A DNA stretch of 64,000 nucleotides. It comes from Saccharomonospora cyanea NA-134. Lineage in GTDB: Bacteria > Actinomycetota > Actinomycetes > Mycobacteriales > Pseudonocardiaceae. Position numbers and translations under genes: made by a program. Of the stretch, positions 8,595 to 17,268 are shown piece after piece. Each line of letters begins with the position of its first letter. Within the stretch, counting starts at the first letter, position 1. A model generated the notes under the pieces. It was not told the DNA's origin and ran no database searches. It was given only the letters and a program-made list of their open reading frames with translations. The DNA is taken from NCBI RefSeq assembly GCF_000244975.1, contig NZ_CM001440.1:558001-622000 (forward strand), in the 5' to 3' direction.

Positions 8595-8610
8595 TCGAAC
8601 ACAGGTTCGA
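8595..8610. promoter_or_regulatory. LexA (SOS) box, perfect palindrome
   Basis: TCGAAC-ACAG-GTTCGA matches the actinobacterial SOS box TCGAAC-N4-GTTCGA at every fixed position. It lies just downstream of the RecA-NDp motif. The first start codon after it is an ATG at 8625, whose reading frame runs antisense through the M23 peptidase and does not look like a conserved protein. The regulated gene is therefore unclear; it may be a short, non-coding or lost gene. Confidence 0.85.
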
Positions 8611-8760
8611 CGGGAGTGGGGTTCATGGCGGGTCGCGTCACAGCCGGGGTGGTGTCCGGCTCGGGGACAGGCGCGACGCACGGCGCGGCCCGGGGGTCGG
8701 TGGACTCCCGGGCCGCGTGGGTGCTCGAAGAGGGGTTCGCCGGGCGGCGAGGCCTCGCCT

Positions 8761-8792
8761 CGGTGAGCTCGGTGAGCTCGGTGAGCTCGGTG
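8761..8792. repeat. 9-bp tandem repeat (CGGTGAGCT, 3.6 copies)
   Basis: Three exact head-to-tail copies of CGGTGAGCT and a partial fourth lie just beyond the stop codon of the minus-strand M23 peptidase. This is a possible slippage site in an otherwise gene-free stretch between pcrA and the peptidase. Confidence 0.85.
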
Positions 8793-8801
8793 GTGTCGCG
8801 G

Positions 8802-9644
8802 TCAGAGGTAGACGCCGCGGGCGGCGAGCCAGGCCTGCGGGTCGATCTTCTGGCCGTTCTGGTGAACCTCGAAGTGCAGGTGCGGGCCGGTGGACTGGCC
8901 CCGGTTCCCGATGACGGCGATCTGCTCACCGGCCTTGACCCGCTGGCCCACGGAGACGGAGTAGCTCTCCATGTGGCCGTAGACGTGGATCGTGCCGTCG
9001 TCGAGCTGGACGCGAACCCAGAGGCCGAAGCCGCTGGCGGGTCCCGCCTCGATCACGGTGCCGTCAGCGGCGGCGACGATCGGGGTGCCGATGCTGTTGG
9101 CGATGTCGATGCCGTAGTGGGTGGTGCCCCAGCGGGCGCCGTAGCCGGAGGTGAACACACCTTGGGCGGGGGTCACGAACTTGGGGCGGGCGGCCTCCTC
9201 GGCGGCCCTGCGACGCTCCTCCGCCTCGCGTTCGAGACGCTCCTCGGTGAGCTCGGCGCTCTCGGTGAGCTTCTGCGCCTCGGCGGAGGCGTCGGTGGGG
9301 GCGTCGGCCATCTGGAGCAGGACCGGTGCGCCTGCGCGAGCGTTGCCACCGACGCCCGCGGCGCCTCCGGTGGTCATGGCCGCGTTCGCGTCGCTCGCGT
9401 TGGCCAAGGGGGTCACGTCGGTCTGGCGCTCGGTGGAGTCGCCGGACGCGGCCTGGAGTGTCTGTCCTGCGGCGGCGGCGGCGAACGCGCCTGCCGCGAC
9501 GGCGGCCACCATCACGCGGCCCCGCAGCGCCGACGAGGGCGCGGGAAGCCGGTGAGAACCCCGGGCACGGATGACAGCACTGTCCAGTGCTTCTTCGAGT
9601 GCCGGGGAAGGACCTTGGCCGCCGGGGGAGCGATGTCGAGCCAA
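8802..9644 (-). CDS. secreted M23-family (LytM-type) zinc endopeptidase
   Basis: A peptidoglycan endopeptidase, homologous in type and position to M. tuberculosis Rv0950c. The TTG at 9644 was chosen because GGAAGG lies 7 bases upstream, giving 280 residues; the frame remains open to a TTG at 9794. A hydrophobic signal or anchor (VMVAAVAAGAFAAAAAG) is near residues 44-60. A charged coiled-coil stretch (ELTEERLEREAEERRRAAEE) leads to the C-terminal M23 domain. Zinc ligands appear as HYGID (H-x3-D) and HLHFEVH (H-x-H), with the connecting GHMESYSV. It is therefore expected to be active rather than degenerate. A CRP-like site lies upstream. It is convergent with pcrA. Confidence 0.9.
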   Translation of the reverse strand: MARHRSPGGQGPSPALEEALDSAVIRARGSHRLPAPSSALRGRVMVAAVAAGAFAAAAAGQTLQAASGDSTERQTDVTPLANASDANAAMTTGGAAGVGGNARAGAPVLLQMADAPTDASAEAQKLTESAELTEERLEREAEERRRAAEEAARPKFVTPAQGVFTSGYGARWGTTHYGIDIANSIGTPIVAAADGTVIEAGPASGFGLWVRVQLDDGTIHVYGHMESYSVSVGQRVKAGEQIAVIGNRGQSTGPHLHFEVHQNGQKIDPQAWLAARGVYL

Positions 9645-9884
9645 GACAGCGCCTTCCGTTACTCGGGGGAGCCAGTTCGCGAGCCACCGGGCGGGGGGAC
9701 CCGGTTGAGCGGTGTCGGGGGTACCGCTCGCGGTTCGTGATCTGACCGTAATGGGGACTGCGGGACAGTAACGAAATGGTGGCGCTGGGGGCAAGATGCG
9801 GATCGCGGCCGGGGTGCGACAGAGGGTCGTCGCGGCGCGCTCGTCCCCTCATGACGACAGGTAGAGAGGGGTTTACCGATGGTG

Positions 9885-9900
9885 TGTGATGTGCGTTACA
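9885..9900. promoter_or_regulatory. CRP/GlxR-like site upstream of the M23 peptidase
   Basis: TGTGA-TGTGCG-TTACA differs by one base from the TGTGA-N6-TCACA consensus of cAMP receptor protein family regulators. It lies 241 bases upstream of the chosen peptidase start, and 91 bases from the alternative TTG. Control of wall hydrolases by CRP is known in actinobacteria, but the site here is judged by sequence only. Confidence 0.5.
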
Positions 9901-10111
9901 GTTAGGCAACCGGAGGTTTGAAACGGTGCCGGAGAGGTCTCGATCTTCGGGTTTCCGCCGGTCCGTCGTACGAGCCCGGTGAGCCCTCCCGGCAAGCCCT
10001 CCCGGCTACCCTCGTCGCCGGAAGTCCTCGCGGCGCGGGCGACCGTGCCCGGATGCGCCGCGTGCCGCAGATCCGTCACGGGGGTGGACCATCGGAACGC
10101 GACGCGGAGAC
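9901..10111. other. gene-free divergent region before the large membrane protein
   Basis: Apart from the CRP-like site, the stretch between the M23 peptidase start and the membrane protein start at 10112 holds no convincing gene. Short open frames here lack ribosome-binding sites. A GGAGG at about 9910 is not followed by a usable start. Confidence 0.5.
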
Positions 10112-11941
10112 GTGACCGCTACGCCGGCCGCGGGTGGTCCGCCCGAGCCTTCGGCGTCAGGTCCCGACCCCCGCCTGGTGCGTGCGGCGCTGGCCGTCGC
10201 ACTCGTCGGCGCCGCCCTCCGGGTCGCGGGCGGGATCGCGCCGGTGCTGGAGGGAGCGGAACGCGGCTTCGCGAGTATCCCGCTGCTCGTGGTGCTCGCC
10301 GTCGTTCCCGTGGTGCCGGCTTGCGTGCTCGTCGCGCGCTCGCGCCCCGGTGCGGCTGCCGCCGTCCTGCTGGGCGCTGCCGTGCTCGCTCCGGGAGCGG
10401 CCGTGGCCGATCTCCAACTCGTCGTGGACCCGTCTGTGGCGTCCCGGCCGGAGCTGTACCTGCCGGTCGATCTGTCCCTGCCCGAGCCCCGGCTCGGTCT
10501 GTGGTCGCTGCTCGCAGGGCACGTGGCCGCGATTTCCTCGGGCCTGTTGGCGTTCGGTGCTCTGCGCGTCGAGTGGTCGGGCTCCGACCCGCTCGGCACC
10601 GAGGACCTCGGCGGTGCCGTCGCGGCGTGGCGACGTCGGTACCTGCTCGTCGCCCTGCCGGTCGCCGTGGTCGGGGCGTGCGGGTTGCTGATGACGCCGT
10701 TCTATTCGGACGACGTGTACCTGCTCGCGCAGAACGCCTTCGAGGGGCCGGGGATGGAGCTCGTGGGCGGCGTGCTGTGTGCGCTCGCGCTCCCCGTCGG
10801 CGTGGTGCTGCTCGTGGCGAGTTGCCGCGAGGCGGCCGTGGCGCGCGGCGCGCTGGCCGGGCTCGCGCTCGCGCTCGCGGCGGTGGGCGTGCCTCCGCTG
10901 GTGGCAGCCCTGGCCATGCCCTCCCTCGACGTCGGCGCGGGCTCGGTGTTGGCCGTCCTGGGTGTCGCGGGGCTCGGCCTGTTGGCGGCTCTCGGCTCCG
11001 ACTCGTCCGGTCGTGAGGCCGGTGACGTGTCGGGGGAGGGGGCTCGGATGCCGGGGCGGCGCAGGTTGGAGGTCGCCACCGGAGTGCTCGCGGCGGTGAC
11101 CGGCGCGCTGGCCGTGGCGGGTGCACTGCTGCCGCAGGTGCAGGTGAGCGGCGAAGGGCCCGCACCGCAGAGCCCCGCGCGATGGTTGTTGTTCGCGGCC
11201 GGGTTCGTGCTCGGTGTGCTCGGCCTCGCGCTCTTGGTCGACCGGCTCGCCCCGGTGGTGCGGCCGGCGGTGTCGGTGGCCTGGGCGGGCGTTCCGTTCA
11301 CCGCCGCCGCGGTGTTGGACACGGCCCTCACCAGTGGGTACACGCCGTCGGTCTGGTCCGCGCCCGGCCCCGGCGGGCCACAGCTTCGGGAGTACCTGAC
11401 GGCGGAGTCGATCGGCTCGGGGCCCGGCGTGCTGTGGGCCTGGCTGGCGATGGTGGGAGCTGTGGTCACCGCGTGCTGCTCGGTCGTGGCGGGTGTCGTG
11501 GAACGCGAGGACCTCGACGAGGGCGACGACGTTTCCGGTGCCGCGAGCGGGGTGTCGGGAGTGGGGCTTCGGATGCTCACCCCGCTGACGGCGGCGACGG
11601 TGCTGTCCGTCGCCGCGTTCGCGACCCCGATGGTGACGGCGCCGGAGTACGTCGAGACGGGATTGTGGTCCGACGTGGGCCCGCCGACCTGGGGCCTCGT
11701 CGTGGCGGTACTCACGGTGACGGGTGCTTGCGCGCTCGCGGTGCGGAGCAGGCCCTCGCGGGCGGCGGCGTTGCTCGCGGGTGCGGCCTGCGTCGTGGGC
11801 CTGCGGGCGGCCACCGTGCCTCTGGTCGGTGGCGAGATCGAGGGGTCGTCGGCGGGTCTCGGGTTGTGGTTCTCGCTCGCGGCGACCGTGGCCCTCGCCG
11901 CGTGCGCGACGATCGCCGTACTCGGTCACCGGCGGGCGTGA
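10112..11941 (+). CDS. polytopic membrane protein, about 12-14 helices, unknown function
   Basis: A 609-residue, strongly hydrophobic protein (Leu/Ala/Val-rich). Hydrophobic segments recur through its whole length, for example LVRAALAVALVGAALRVAGG, IPLLVVLAVVPVVPACVLVA, YLLVALPVAVVGACGLLM and VLAVLGVAGLGLLAAL. A charged loop near residues 290-320 (GREAGDVSGEGARMPGRRR) splits it into two halves. The GTG at 10112 has only CGGAG immediately upstream. No transporter or enzyme signature was recognised. It is the only gene between the M23 peptidase and sucC and has no counterpart at this position in the M. tuberculosis block. Confidence 0.82.
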   Translation: MTATPAAGGPPEPSASGPDPRLVRAALAVALVGAALRVAGGIAPVLEGAERGFASIPLLVVLAVVPVVPACVLVARSRPGAAAAVLLGAAVLAPGAAVADLQLVVDPSVASRPELYLPVDLSLPEPRLGLWSLLAGHVAAISSGLLAFGALRVEWSGSDPLGTEDLGGAVAAWRRRYLLVALPVAVVGACGLLMTPFYSDDVYLLAQNAFEGPGMELVGGVLCALALPVGVVLLVASCREAAVARGALAGLALALAAVGVPPLVAALAMPSLDVGAGSVLAVLGVAGLGLLAALGSDSSGREAGDVSGEGARMPGRRRLEVATGVLAAVTGALAVAGALLPQVQVSGEGPAPQSPARWLLFAAGFVLGVLGLALLVDRLAPVVRPAVSVAWAGVPFTAAAVLDTALTSGYTPSVWSAPGPGGPQLREYLTAESIGSGPGVLWAWLAMVGAVVTACCSVVAGVVEREDLDEGDDVSGAASGVSGVGLRMLTPLTAATVLSVAAFATPMVTAPEYVETGLWSDVGPPTWGLVVAVLTVTGACALAVRSRPSRAAALLAGAACVVGLRAATVPLVGGEIEGSSAGLGLWFSLAATVALAACATIAVLGHRRA

Positions 11942-12161
11942 CCGGGCGCGTCGCAGGGTACGCGATCGTTATCACCCGATAGTGTCAGAGTGGTCGTCGG
12001 CGAGCGCGATCTGCGCCACACCGCCCAGGTCAGAGGGGGTGCGGTGACCGAGTTCACCTGACGTGGGCGACGTCGCCGCCGGGCAGGTCGATAGGGTCAA
12101 CGGCGTCCGGCAGCACGGTTTTACGAAAACCACATTGGCGTGTCGTCAGGAGACGGAAGTA

Positions 12162-13331
12162 GTGGACCTCTACGAGTATCAGGCGAAGGAGCTTTTCGCT
12201 GCCCACGGCGTTCCGGTACTGCCCGGAGCCGTGGTCGGTGAGGCCGAGGAAGCCCGCCGGGCGGCCGAGGAGATCGGCGGCCAGGTGGTGGTCAAGGCTC
12301 AGGTGAAGACAGGCGGCCGGGGCAAGGCCGGCGGGGTGAAGCTCGCCGCCGATCCGGCCGAGGCAGTGGAGAAGGCCCGGGCGATCCTCGGGCTGGACAT
12401 CAAGGGACATGTGACGCGCCGGGTGCTGGTGACCGAGGCATCCGAGATCGCCGAGGAGTACTACTTCTCGTTCCTGCTCGACCGTGCCAACCGCACGTTC
12501 CTGGCCATGGCCTCCGCCGAGGGTGGCATGGAGATCGAGCAGCTCGCTGTCGAGCGCCCCGAGGCGCTGGCGAAGGTCCCGGTGAACCCACTGACCGGTG
12601 TGGACCTCGACAAGGCACGCGAGATCGTCACCGAGGCGAAGTTCCCCGAAGCGGTTCGGGAGAAGGCCGCCGAGGTGATCGTCAAGCTGTGGGAGACGTT
12701 CGTCGCCGAGGACGCCACGCTCGTCGAGGTGAACCCGCTGGTGCGGGACCCGAAGGACGAGATCGTCGCGCTCGACGGCAAGGTGACGCTCGACGACAAC
12801 GCGGAGTTCCGGCAGCCGAAGCACGCCGACTTCGTCGACGTCGAGGCGGAGGACCCGCTGGAGGCCAAGGCGAAGGCCAAGGACCTCAACTACGTGAAGC
12901 TGGACGGGCAGGTCGGCATCATCGGCAACGGTGCCGGACTGGTGATGTCCACGCTGGACGTCGTGGCCTACGCGGGTGAGCGCCACGGTGGTGTGCGCCC
13001 CGCGAACTTCCTCGACATCGGTGGCGGCGCGTCGGCCGAGGTCATGGCGGCGGGGCTCGACGTGATCCTGGGCGACCCGGACGTCAAGAGCGTGTTCGTC
13101 AACGTCTTCGGCGGTATCACCGCGTGCGACGCGGTGGCCAACGGCATCGTCGAGGCGCTGAAGATCCTGGGCGACGAGGCGACCAAGCCGCTCGTGGTGC
13201 GGCTCGACGGCAACAACGTCGAGGAGGGCCGCCGCATCCTCGCCGAGGCGGCGCACCCGCTCGTGACGCTGGTGGACACGATGGACAGCGCGGCCGACAA
13301 AGCCGCCGAGTTGGCTTCGGCAGGTGCGTGA
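12162..13331 (+). CDS. sucC: succinate-CoA ligase (ADP-forming) beta subunit
   Basis: A 389-residue ATP-grasp subunit of succinyl-CoA synthetase, the substrate-level phosphorylation step of the TCA cycle. The GTG at 12162 gives the typical [19 protein letters not shown] start and has AGGAGA nine bases upstream. The ATP-grasp N-domain ([18 protein letters not shown]) and the CoA-ligase domain with [10 protein letters not shown] and [10 protein letters not shown] are intact. It is followed five bases later by sucD, so the two subunits are co-translated. The preceding 220-base gap (11942-12161) is the likely promoter region. Confidence 0.98.
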   Translation: MDLYEYQAKELFAAHGVPVLPGAVVGEAEEARRAAEEIGGQVVVKAQVKTGGRGKAGGVKLAADPAEAVEKARAILGLDIKGHVTRRVLVTEASEIAEEYYFSFLLDRANRTFLAMASAEGGMEIEQLAVERPEALAKVPVNPLTGVDLDKAREIVTEAKFPEAVREKAAEVIVKLWETFVAEDATLVEVNPLVRDPKDEIVALDGKVTLDDNAEFRQPKHADFVDVEAEDPLEAKAKAKDLNYVKLDGQVGIIGNGAGLVMSTLDVVAYAGERHGGVRPANFLDIGGGASAEVMAAGLDVILGDPDVKSVFVNVFGGITACDAVANGIVEALKILGDEATKPLVVRLDGNNVEEGRRILAEAAHPLVTLVDTMDSAADKAAELASAGA

Positions 13332-13336
13332 GAGAC

Positions 13337-14224
13337 ATGTCGATTTTCCTGAACAGCGAATCCAAGATCATCGTCCAGGGCCTCACCGGGTCCGAGGGCA
13401 CCAAGCACGCCACCAAGATGCTGGCGGCGGGCTCGAACATCGTGGGCGGCGTCAACGCCCGTAAGGCGGGTCAGACCGTCACCATCAACGGCAAGGACCT
13501 CACCGTCTTCGGCACGGTCGCCGAGGCGATGAAGGAGACGGGTGCCGACGTCAGCGTGATCTTCGTGCCGCCGAAGTTCGCGAAGGACGCGGTCATCGAG
13601 GCCATCGACGCCGAGATCCCGCTCGCCGTCGTGATCACCGAGGGCATCCCGGTGCACGACTCGGCCACCTTCTGGGCCCACGCGTGCGCCAAGGGCAACA
13701 AGACACGCATCATCGGTCCGAACTGCCCGGGCATCATCTCGCCGGAGCAGTCCAACGCGGGCATCATCCCGGCCAACATCACCGGTCGCGGCAAGATCGG
13801 CCTGGTGTCGAAGTCGGGCACGCTGACGTACCAGATGATGTACGAACTGCGGGACATCGGGTTCTCGACGGCCATCGGCATCGGCGGCGACCCGATCATC
13901 GGCACCACGCACATCGATGCGCTGGAGGCGTTCCAGGCCGACCCGGAGACCGAGGTCATCGTGATGATCGGTGAGATCGGCGGGGACGCCGAGGAGCGGG
14001 CCGCCGAGTACATCAAGGCCAACGTCACCAAGCCCGTCGTGGGTTACGTCGCCGGCTTCACGGCGCCCGAGGGCAAGACGATGGGTCACGCCGGTGCGAT
14101 CGTCTCCGGCTCGTCCGGTACGGCGCAGGCGAAGAAGGAGGCTCTCGAGGCCGCCGGTGTGAAGGTCGGCAAGACCCCCACCGAGACCGCCGAGCTCGCG
14201 CGCGAGCTGTACAAGGCGCTCTGA
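13337..14224 (+). CDS. sucD: succinate-CoA ligase (ADP-forming) alpha subunit
   Basis: A 295-residue subunit that binds CoA and carries the phosphohistidine. The ATG at 13337 lies five bases after the sucC stop. A Rossmann-type CoA-binding N-domain ([26 protein letters not shown]) precedes the ligase domain. The active-site histidine H251 is in [32 protein letters not shown] is the conserved phosphate-binding segment. The length matches the family, and a strong terminator follows. Confidence 0.98.
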   Translation: MSIFLNSESKIIVQGLTGSEGTKHATKMLAAGSNIVGGVNARKAGQTVTINGKDLTVFGTVAEAMKETGADVSVIFVPPKFAKDAVIEAIDAEIPLAVVITEGIPVHDSATFWAHACAKGNKTRIIGPNCPGIISPEQSNAGIIPANITGRGKIGLVSKSGTLTYQMMYELRDIGFSTAIGIGGDPIIGTTHIDALEAFQADPETEVIVMIGEIGGDAEERAAEYIKANVTKPVVGYVAGFTAPEGKTMGHAGAIVSGSSGTAQAKKEALEAAGVKVGKTPTETAELARELYKAL

Positions 14225-14253
14225 CGCGGACGACGGCTGTGATGCCGTCTTCG

Positions 14254-14292
14254 GGAACGGGGCCGGGCACGCGGTGTGCCCGGCCCCGTTCC
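14254..14292 (+). terminator. terminator hairpin after sucCD
   Basis: GGAACGGGGCCGGGCAC (14254-14270) pairs without mismatch with its complement at 14276-14292 over a 5-base loop. It is a 17-bp stem with only a weak T run (TTGTCCT). It lies 30 bases after the sucD stop. Confidence 0.85.
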
Positions 14293-14474
14293 TTGTCCTG
14301 GCCGGTCTGTGTAAAAAGGCAGCGGAACAGCGAAACCGGACACGGCCTTCCCGCGTCGAAGAGGTGGGCGAGAAGTCGGCACACTCGAACGGGTTGCACG
14401 GTCGTGGAATCGCGCCCGCGCCGTGCCGTCGGCCGACCGCGCGTTTTCGAGCTCGAGACGACAGGAGAACACGG

Positions 14475-15281
14475 ATGACCTTCCCGAGCGGCACGCCGGG
14501 TGGATTCCCGGGTCAGGGCCCGCAGCAGTCGAACCAGCCGTACCCGGGGGCACCGTCCGCCGGACGTCCGGCGCTGCCGCTGCCGCAGATCCTCCTGCTG
14601 GTGACAGGCGGCCTCGGGGTGCTCAACCTCTTCCTCGCCTTCGCGAACCTCGGCGGGAGCTCCAGCTTCTACGAGGCGGGGGCGGGTTGGATTCCCGCCC
14701 TGCTGCTCGTCGCCGGGTTGATCGCCGTCGTCGGCTACCTGCCTGGTGAGGCGAAGCCGGGACCCTGGCCCGCGGTGTTGTCGGTGGGGGTCGTCCTGGC
14801 CTTCCTCTTCACCGTGTTCCAGACCGGAGACCTCGGTGCGGGCGGTGTGCTGGTGCTGATCTTCGGTCTCCTGCAGATGGGCGCCGCGGTCGCCGCGTAC
14901 CTGCTGGACGCGGGTGTCATCAAGCCCGGTGCGCCGAAGCCCCAGCCGTACGGTCAGGGCTTCGGCCCGCAGACGGGCGGCTTCGGCCAGCCCCAGCCTG
15001 CGCAGCACTCCCAGTTCGGCGCCACCCCGCAGGGGCCGCAGTCGGGCCCGCAGCCCCAGCAGCCTCAGCAGCCCCAGCAGCCTCAGCCGGGTTCGTCGCC
15101 GGAGACGTCGGGTGGCAGTGCGCAGCCCACCAAGTTCGCGCAGCCGGTGCAGCAGCAGCCCACCACGTACGCGCCGCAGCACGGCCAGTTCTTCCAGCAG
15201 CCGTCGGGCGAGTCGAACCCCCAGTCGGGCCAGACCGGCCAGACCGGTCAGCAGGGTGGCTCGAACCCCTCCGGGAGTTGA
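14475..15281 (+). CDS. four-helix membrane protein with Gln/Pro-rich tail (34 kDa antigen / DUF5336 type)
   Basis: A 268-residue protein homologous in layout and position to M. tuberculosis Rv0954. The ATG at 14475 has AGGAGA nine bases upstream. A Gly/Pro/Gln-rich head of about 30 residues precedes four membrane helices between about 37 and 150: ILLLVTGGLGVLNLFLAFAN, IPALLLVAGLIAVVGYL, AVLSVGVVLAFLFTVF and GVLVLIFGLLQMGAAVAAYL. The remaining 110 residues are disordered and rich in Gln and Pro, with PQQPQQ-type repeats. The cellular role is not established; the mycobacterial relative is linked to the cell envelope. Confidence 0.88.
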   Translation: MTFPSGTPGGFPGQGPQQSNQPYPGAPSAGRPALPLPQILLLVTGGLGVLNLFLAFANLGGSSSFYEAGAGWIPALLLVAGLIAVVGYLPGEAKPGPWPAVLSVGVVLAFLFTVFQTGDLGAGGVLVLIFGLLQMGAAVAAYLLDAGVIKPGAPKPQPYGQGFGPQTGGFGQPQPAQHSQFGATPQGPQSGPQPQQPQQPQQPQPGSSPETSGGSAQPTKFAQPVQQQPTTYAPQHGQFFQQPSGESNPQSGQTGQTGQQGGSNPSGS

Positions 15282-15382
15282 GTCGCAGGATGTGTCTCAG
15301 GAGGGTGAGCCCCGTCCCACCGCGTCGGCGGTGGCGGCGTGGCTCGTCCTCCTGACCGACGACAGGTGCGAGGGTGCCCACC

Positions 15383-16579
15383 ATGGGCAGACCGACTGTG
15401 GCCGAGAGTGACGTGGGGTTCGACCGCGTCCGCGTGCTCCTCGGTGCCGCGGTCGGCCCGATCGTCACCGGGTACGCCATGGTGGCGAGCCTGCTGGTGG
15501 TGGTGACGGCCCTCGCGCCGCGAGCGGAGTTCTCCGCGACAGGTGTGCTGTCCGCGGCCTGTCCCGTGTGGTTGGCCGCGTACCAGGTACCGCTCGACAT
15601 CGTGGGCGCGCCGCTGGGCGTGCTGCCGTTGCTGCCGACTTTCGCCGTCGTGTTCCTCGTGTTCCGCACGTCGTCGTCGGCGTCTCGTCGTCTCGACGAC
15701 CTCGACGGGCGGCATGCGGGTTTTCTCGCCCGCGCTCTTCCGGTGGTGGGTGTGGTGGCGGGGGCACACGCGCTGACCGCCGTCGCGTTCGTCGGGGTGT
15801 CCACCGGGGCGGCTGTGGAGGCGAGCTTTCCCGAGGCGATCGTGTTGCCCACCGTCCTGGCCGCCGCGGCGGCGTTGTCGGGGGTGGCCGCCGCATCGGG
15901 CGGATGGCTTGACCGCCTCGATCCCCTGGCCGTGCGCGGGATGCGCGCCGGACTCGCCGCGTTCGGGGCTCTCTTCGGGTTGGGTGCCCTCGTCTTCGTG
16001 GCGGCGACGGTGGCGGCGTGGCCCACGCTGGGGGAGCTGTTCGACGCCTTCTCCCCCGAGAAGGGCAGCGCGGTGGGTATGTCGCTGCTGTCGATCGCCT
16101 ACGTGCCAAACGCGGTGGTGCTCGCGACCAGTGTGCTCACCGGCGGTGGTTTCACGCTCGGACAGGTGTCGGTGAGTGCGTTCGCGATGACCCCCGGGCC
16201 GGTGCCCGCGGTGCCGCTGCTGGCGGGGCTGCCCGCGGAGTACGGCGCGTGGTGGCCGTTGTTGCTGGTGGTGCCGGTGCTCGTCGGGGCTCTGGTGGGC
16301 TGGTCTCTGCGCGACGTCGACGAGTTCGCAGGTGCGAGGCTGCGCGCGGTGTTCGTGGCCGGGGTGGTGTGCGGGTTCTGCGCTGTTGTGGTGGCCGCGT
16401 TCACCGGCGGCTCGCTCGGCGGTGGCCTCTACGATCCCGTGGCGCTTCGCGCCGAGGTGTTCTCCCTCACGGCTTTCGGCTTCGTCGTCGTGCCCGGCAG
16501 CGCGGTGGTGTGGCTGACCGGCCGAAAGAGGCGTTCGGGCCGCACCCCTCGGCGTCCACGACGGCGGCGGGGCCTTTAG
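15383..16579 (+). CDS. polytopic membrane protein, DUF6350 (Rv0955-like)
   Basis: A 398-residue protein with about nine to ten hydrophobic segments, starting with [21 protein letters not shown] and ending near [16 protein letters not shown]. The ATG at 15383 has GAGGG nine bases upstream; a GTG lies 9 bases earlier. ERGSxGM-like loops are absent, but [20 protein letters not shown] and [14 protein letters not shown] are the polar features typical of this actinobacterial family. It lies between the Rv0954-like gene and purN, as in mycobacteria. Function unknown. Confidence 0.87.
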   Translation: MGRPTVAESDVGFDRVRVLLGAAVGPIVTGYAMVASLLVVVTALAPRAEFSATGVLSAACPVWLAAYQVPLDIVGAPLGVLPLLPTFAVVFLVFRTSSSASRRLDDLDGRHAGFLARALPVVGVVAGAHALTAVAFVGVSTGAAVEASFPEAIVLPTVLAAAAALSGVAAASGGWLDRLDPLAVRGMRAGLAAFGALFGLGALVFVAATVAAWPTLGELFDAFSPEKGSAVGMSLLSIAYVPNAVVLATSVLTGGGFTLGQVSVSAFAMTPGPVPAVPLLAGLPAEYGAWWPLLLVVPVLVGALVGWSLRDVDEFAGARLRAVFVAGVVCGFCAVVVAAFTGGSLGGGLYDPVALRAEVFSLTAFGFVVVPGSAVVWLTGRKRRSGRTPRRPRRRRGL

Positions 16580-16650
16580 GGTTGAGGCCACCAGCTCAGT
16601 TGCCGTGCGCGTAGCGCACCCCCGGCGAGGAGAACCCACTGGCTATCCGT

Positions 16651-17268
16651 TTGCGGCTTCCGGCGCGGGCGAGGACGGTGGTCCTCGCCTCCGGTTCGGG
16701 AACCCTGTTGCAGGCCGTGCTCGACGCGGCGGCCGAGGAGTCCTATCCGGCTCAGGTCGTGGCCGTGGGAACCGACCGGGAGGGAGCGCAGGCCCTCGCC
16801 AGGGCCGAGCGTGCGGGCGTGCCGTCGTTCACCGTGAAGGTCGCCGACCACCCCGACCGCGCGGCGTGGGACAAGGCCCTCACCGAGGCCGTCGCCTCCC
16901 ACCGGCCCGACCTCGTGGTCTCCGCGGGCTTCCTCAAGATCCTCGGGCCGGAGTTCCTGGCCCGCTTCCCCAACCGGGTGATCAACACCCACCCGGCGTT
17001 GCTTCCCGCGTTCCCGGGCATCCGTGCCGTGGCCGACGCGTTGGAGCTCGGAGTCAAGGTCACCGGCTCCACGGTGCATTTCGTGGATGCGGGTGTGGAC
17101 ACCGGGCCGATCATCGCGCAGGAAGCCGTGGTCGTGGAGCCCCAGGACGACGAGGCGACGTTGCACGAGCGCATCAAGGCGGTCGAGCGCAGGCTGCTCG
17201 TGGACGTCATCGCGAAACTTGGCCGTGCGGGGTGCACGGTGGACGGACGGAAGGTGAGGTTCTCGTGA
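16651..17268 (+). CDS. purN: phosphoribosylglycinamide formyltransferase PurN
   Basis: Folate-dependent GAR transformylase, the third step of purine synthesis, about 205 residues. The [12 protein letters not shown] phosphate loop, the VISAGF-like [10 protein letters not shown], and the catalytic set [13 protein letters not shown] (N, H) with [10 protein letters not shown] (D) are all present. The start is uncertain: the TTG at 16651 has no close ribosome-binding site, whereas an in-frame CTG at 16639 has AGGAG seven bases upstream and may be the true start. The last four bases overlap purH (GTGA), so the two are translationally coupled. Confidence 0.95.
   Translation: MRLPARARTVVLASGSGTLLQAVLDAAAEESYPAQVVAVGTDREGAQALARAERAGVPSFTVKVADHPDRAAWDKALTEAVASHRPDLVVSAGFLKILGPEFLARFPNRVINTHPALLPAFPGIRAVADALELGVKVTGSTVHFVDAGVDTGPIIAQEAVVVEPQDDEATLHERIKAVERRLLVDVIAKLGRAGCTVDGRKVRFS

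Noticed and set aside
8616-9740. A long plus-strand frame starting near the LexA box downstream of pcrA
   Set aside because: Most of it is antisense to the M23 peptidase and has no protein-like conservation. Only the damage promoter signals were kept as real.
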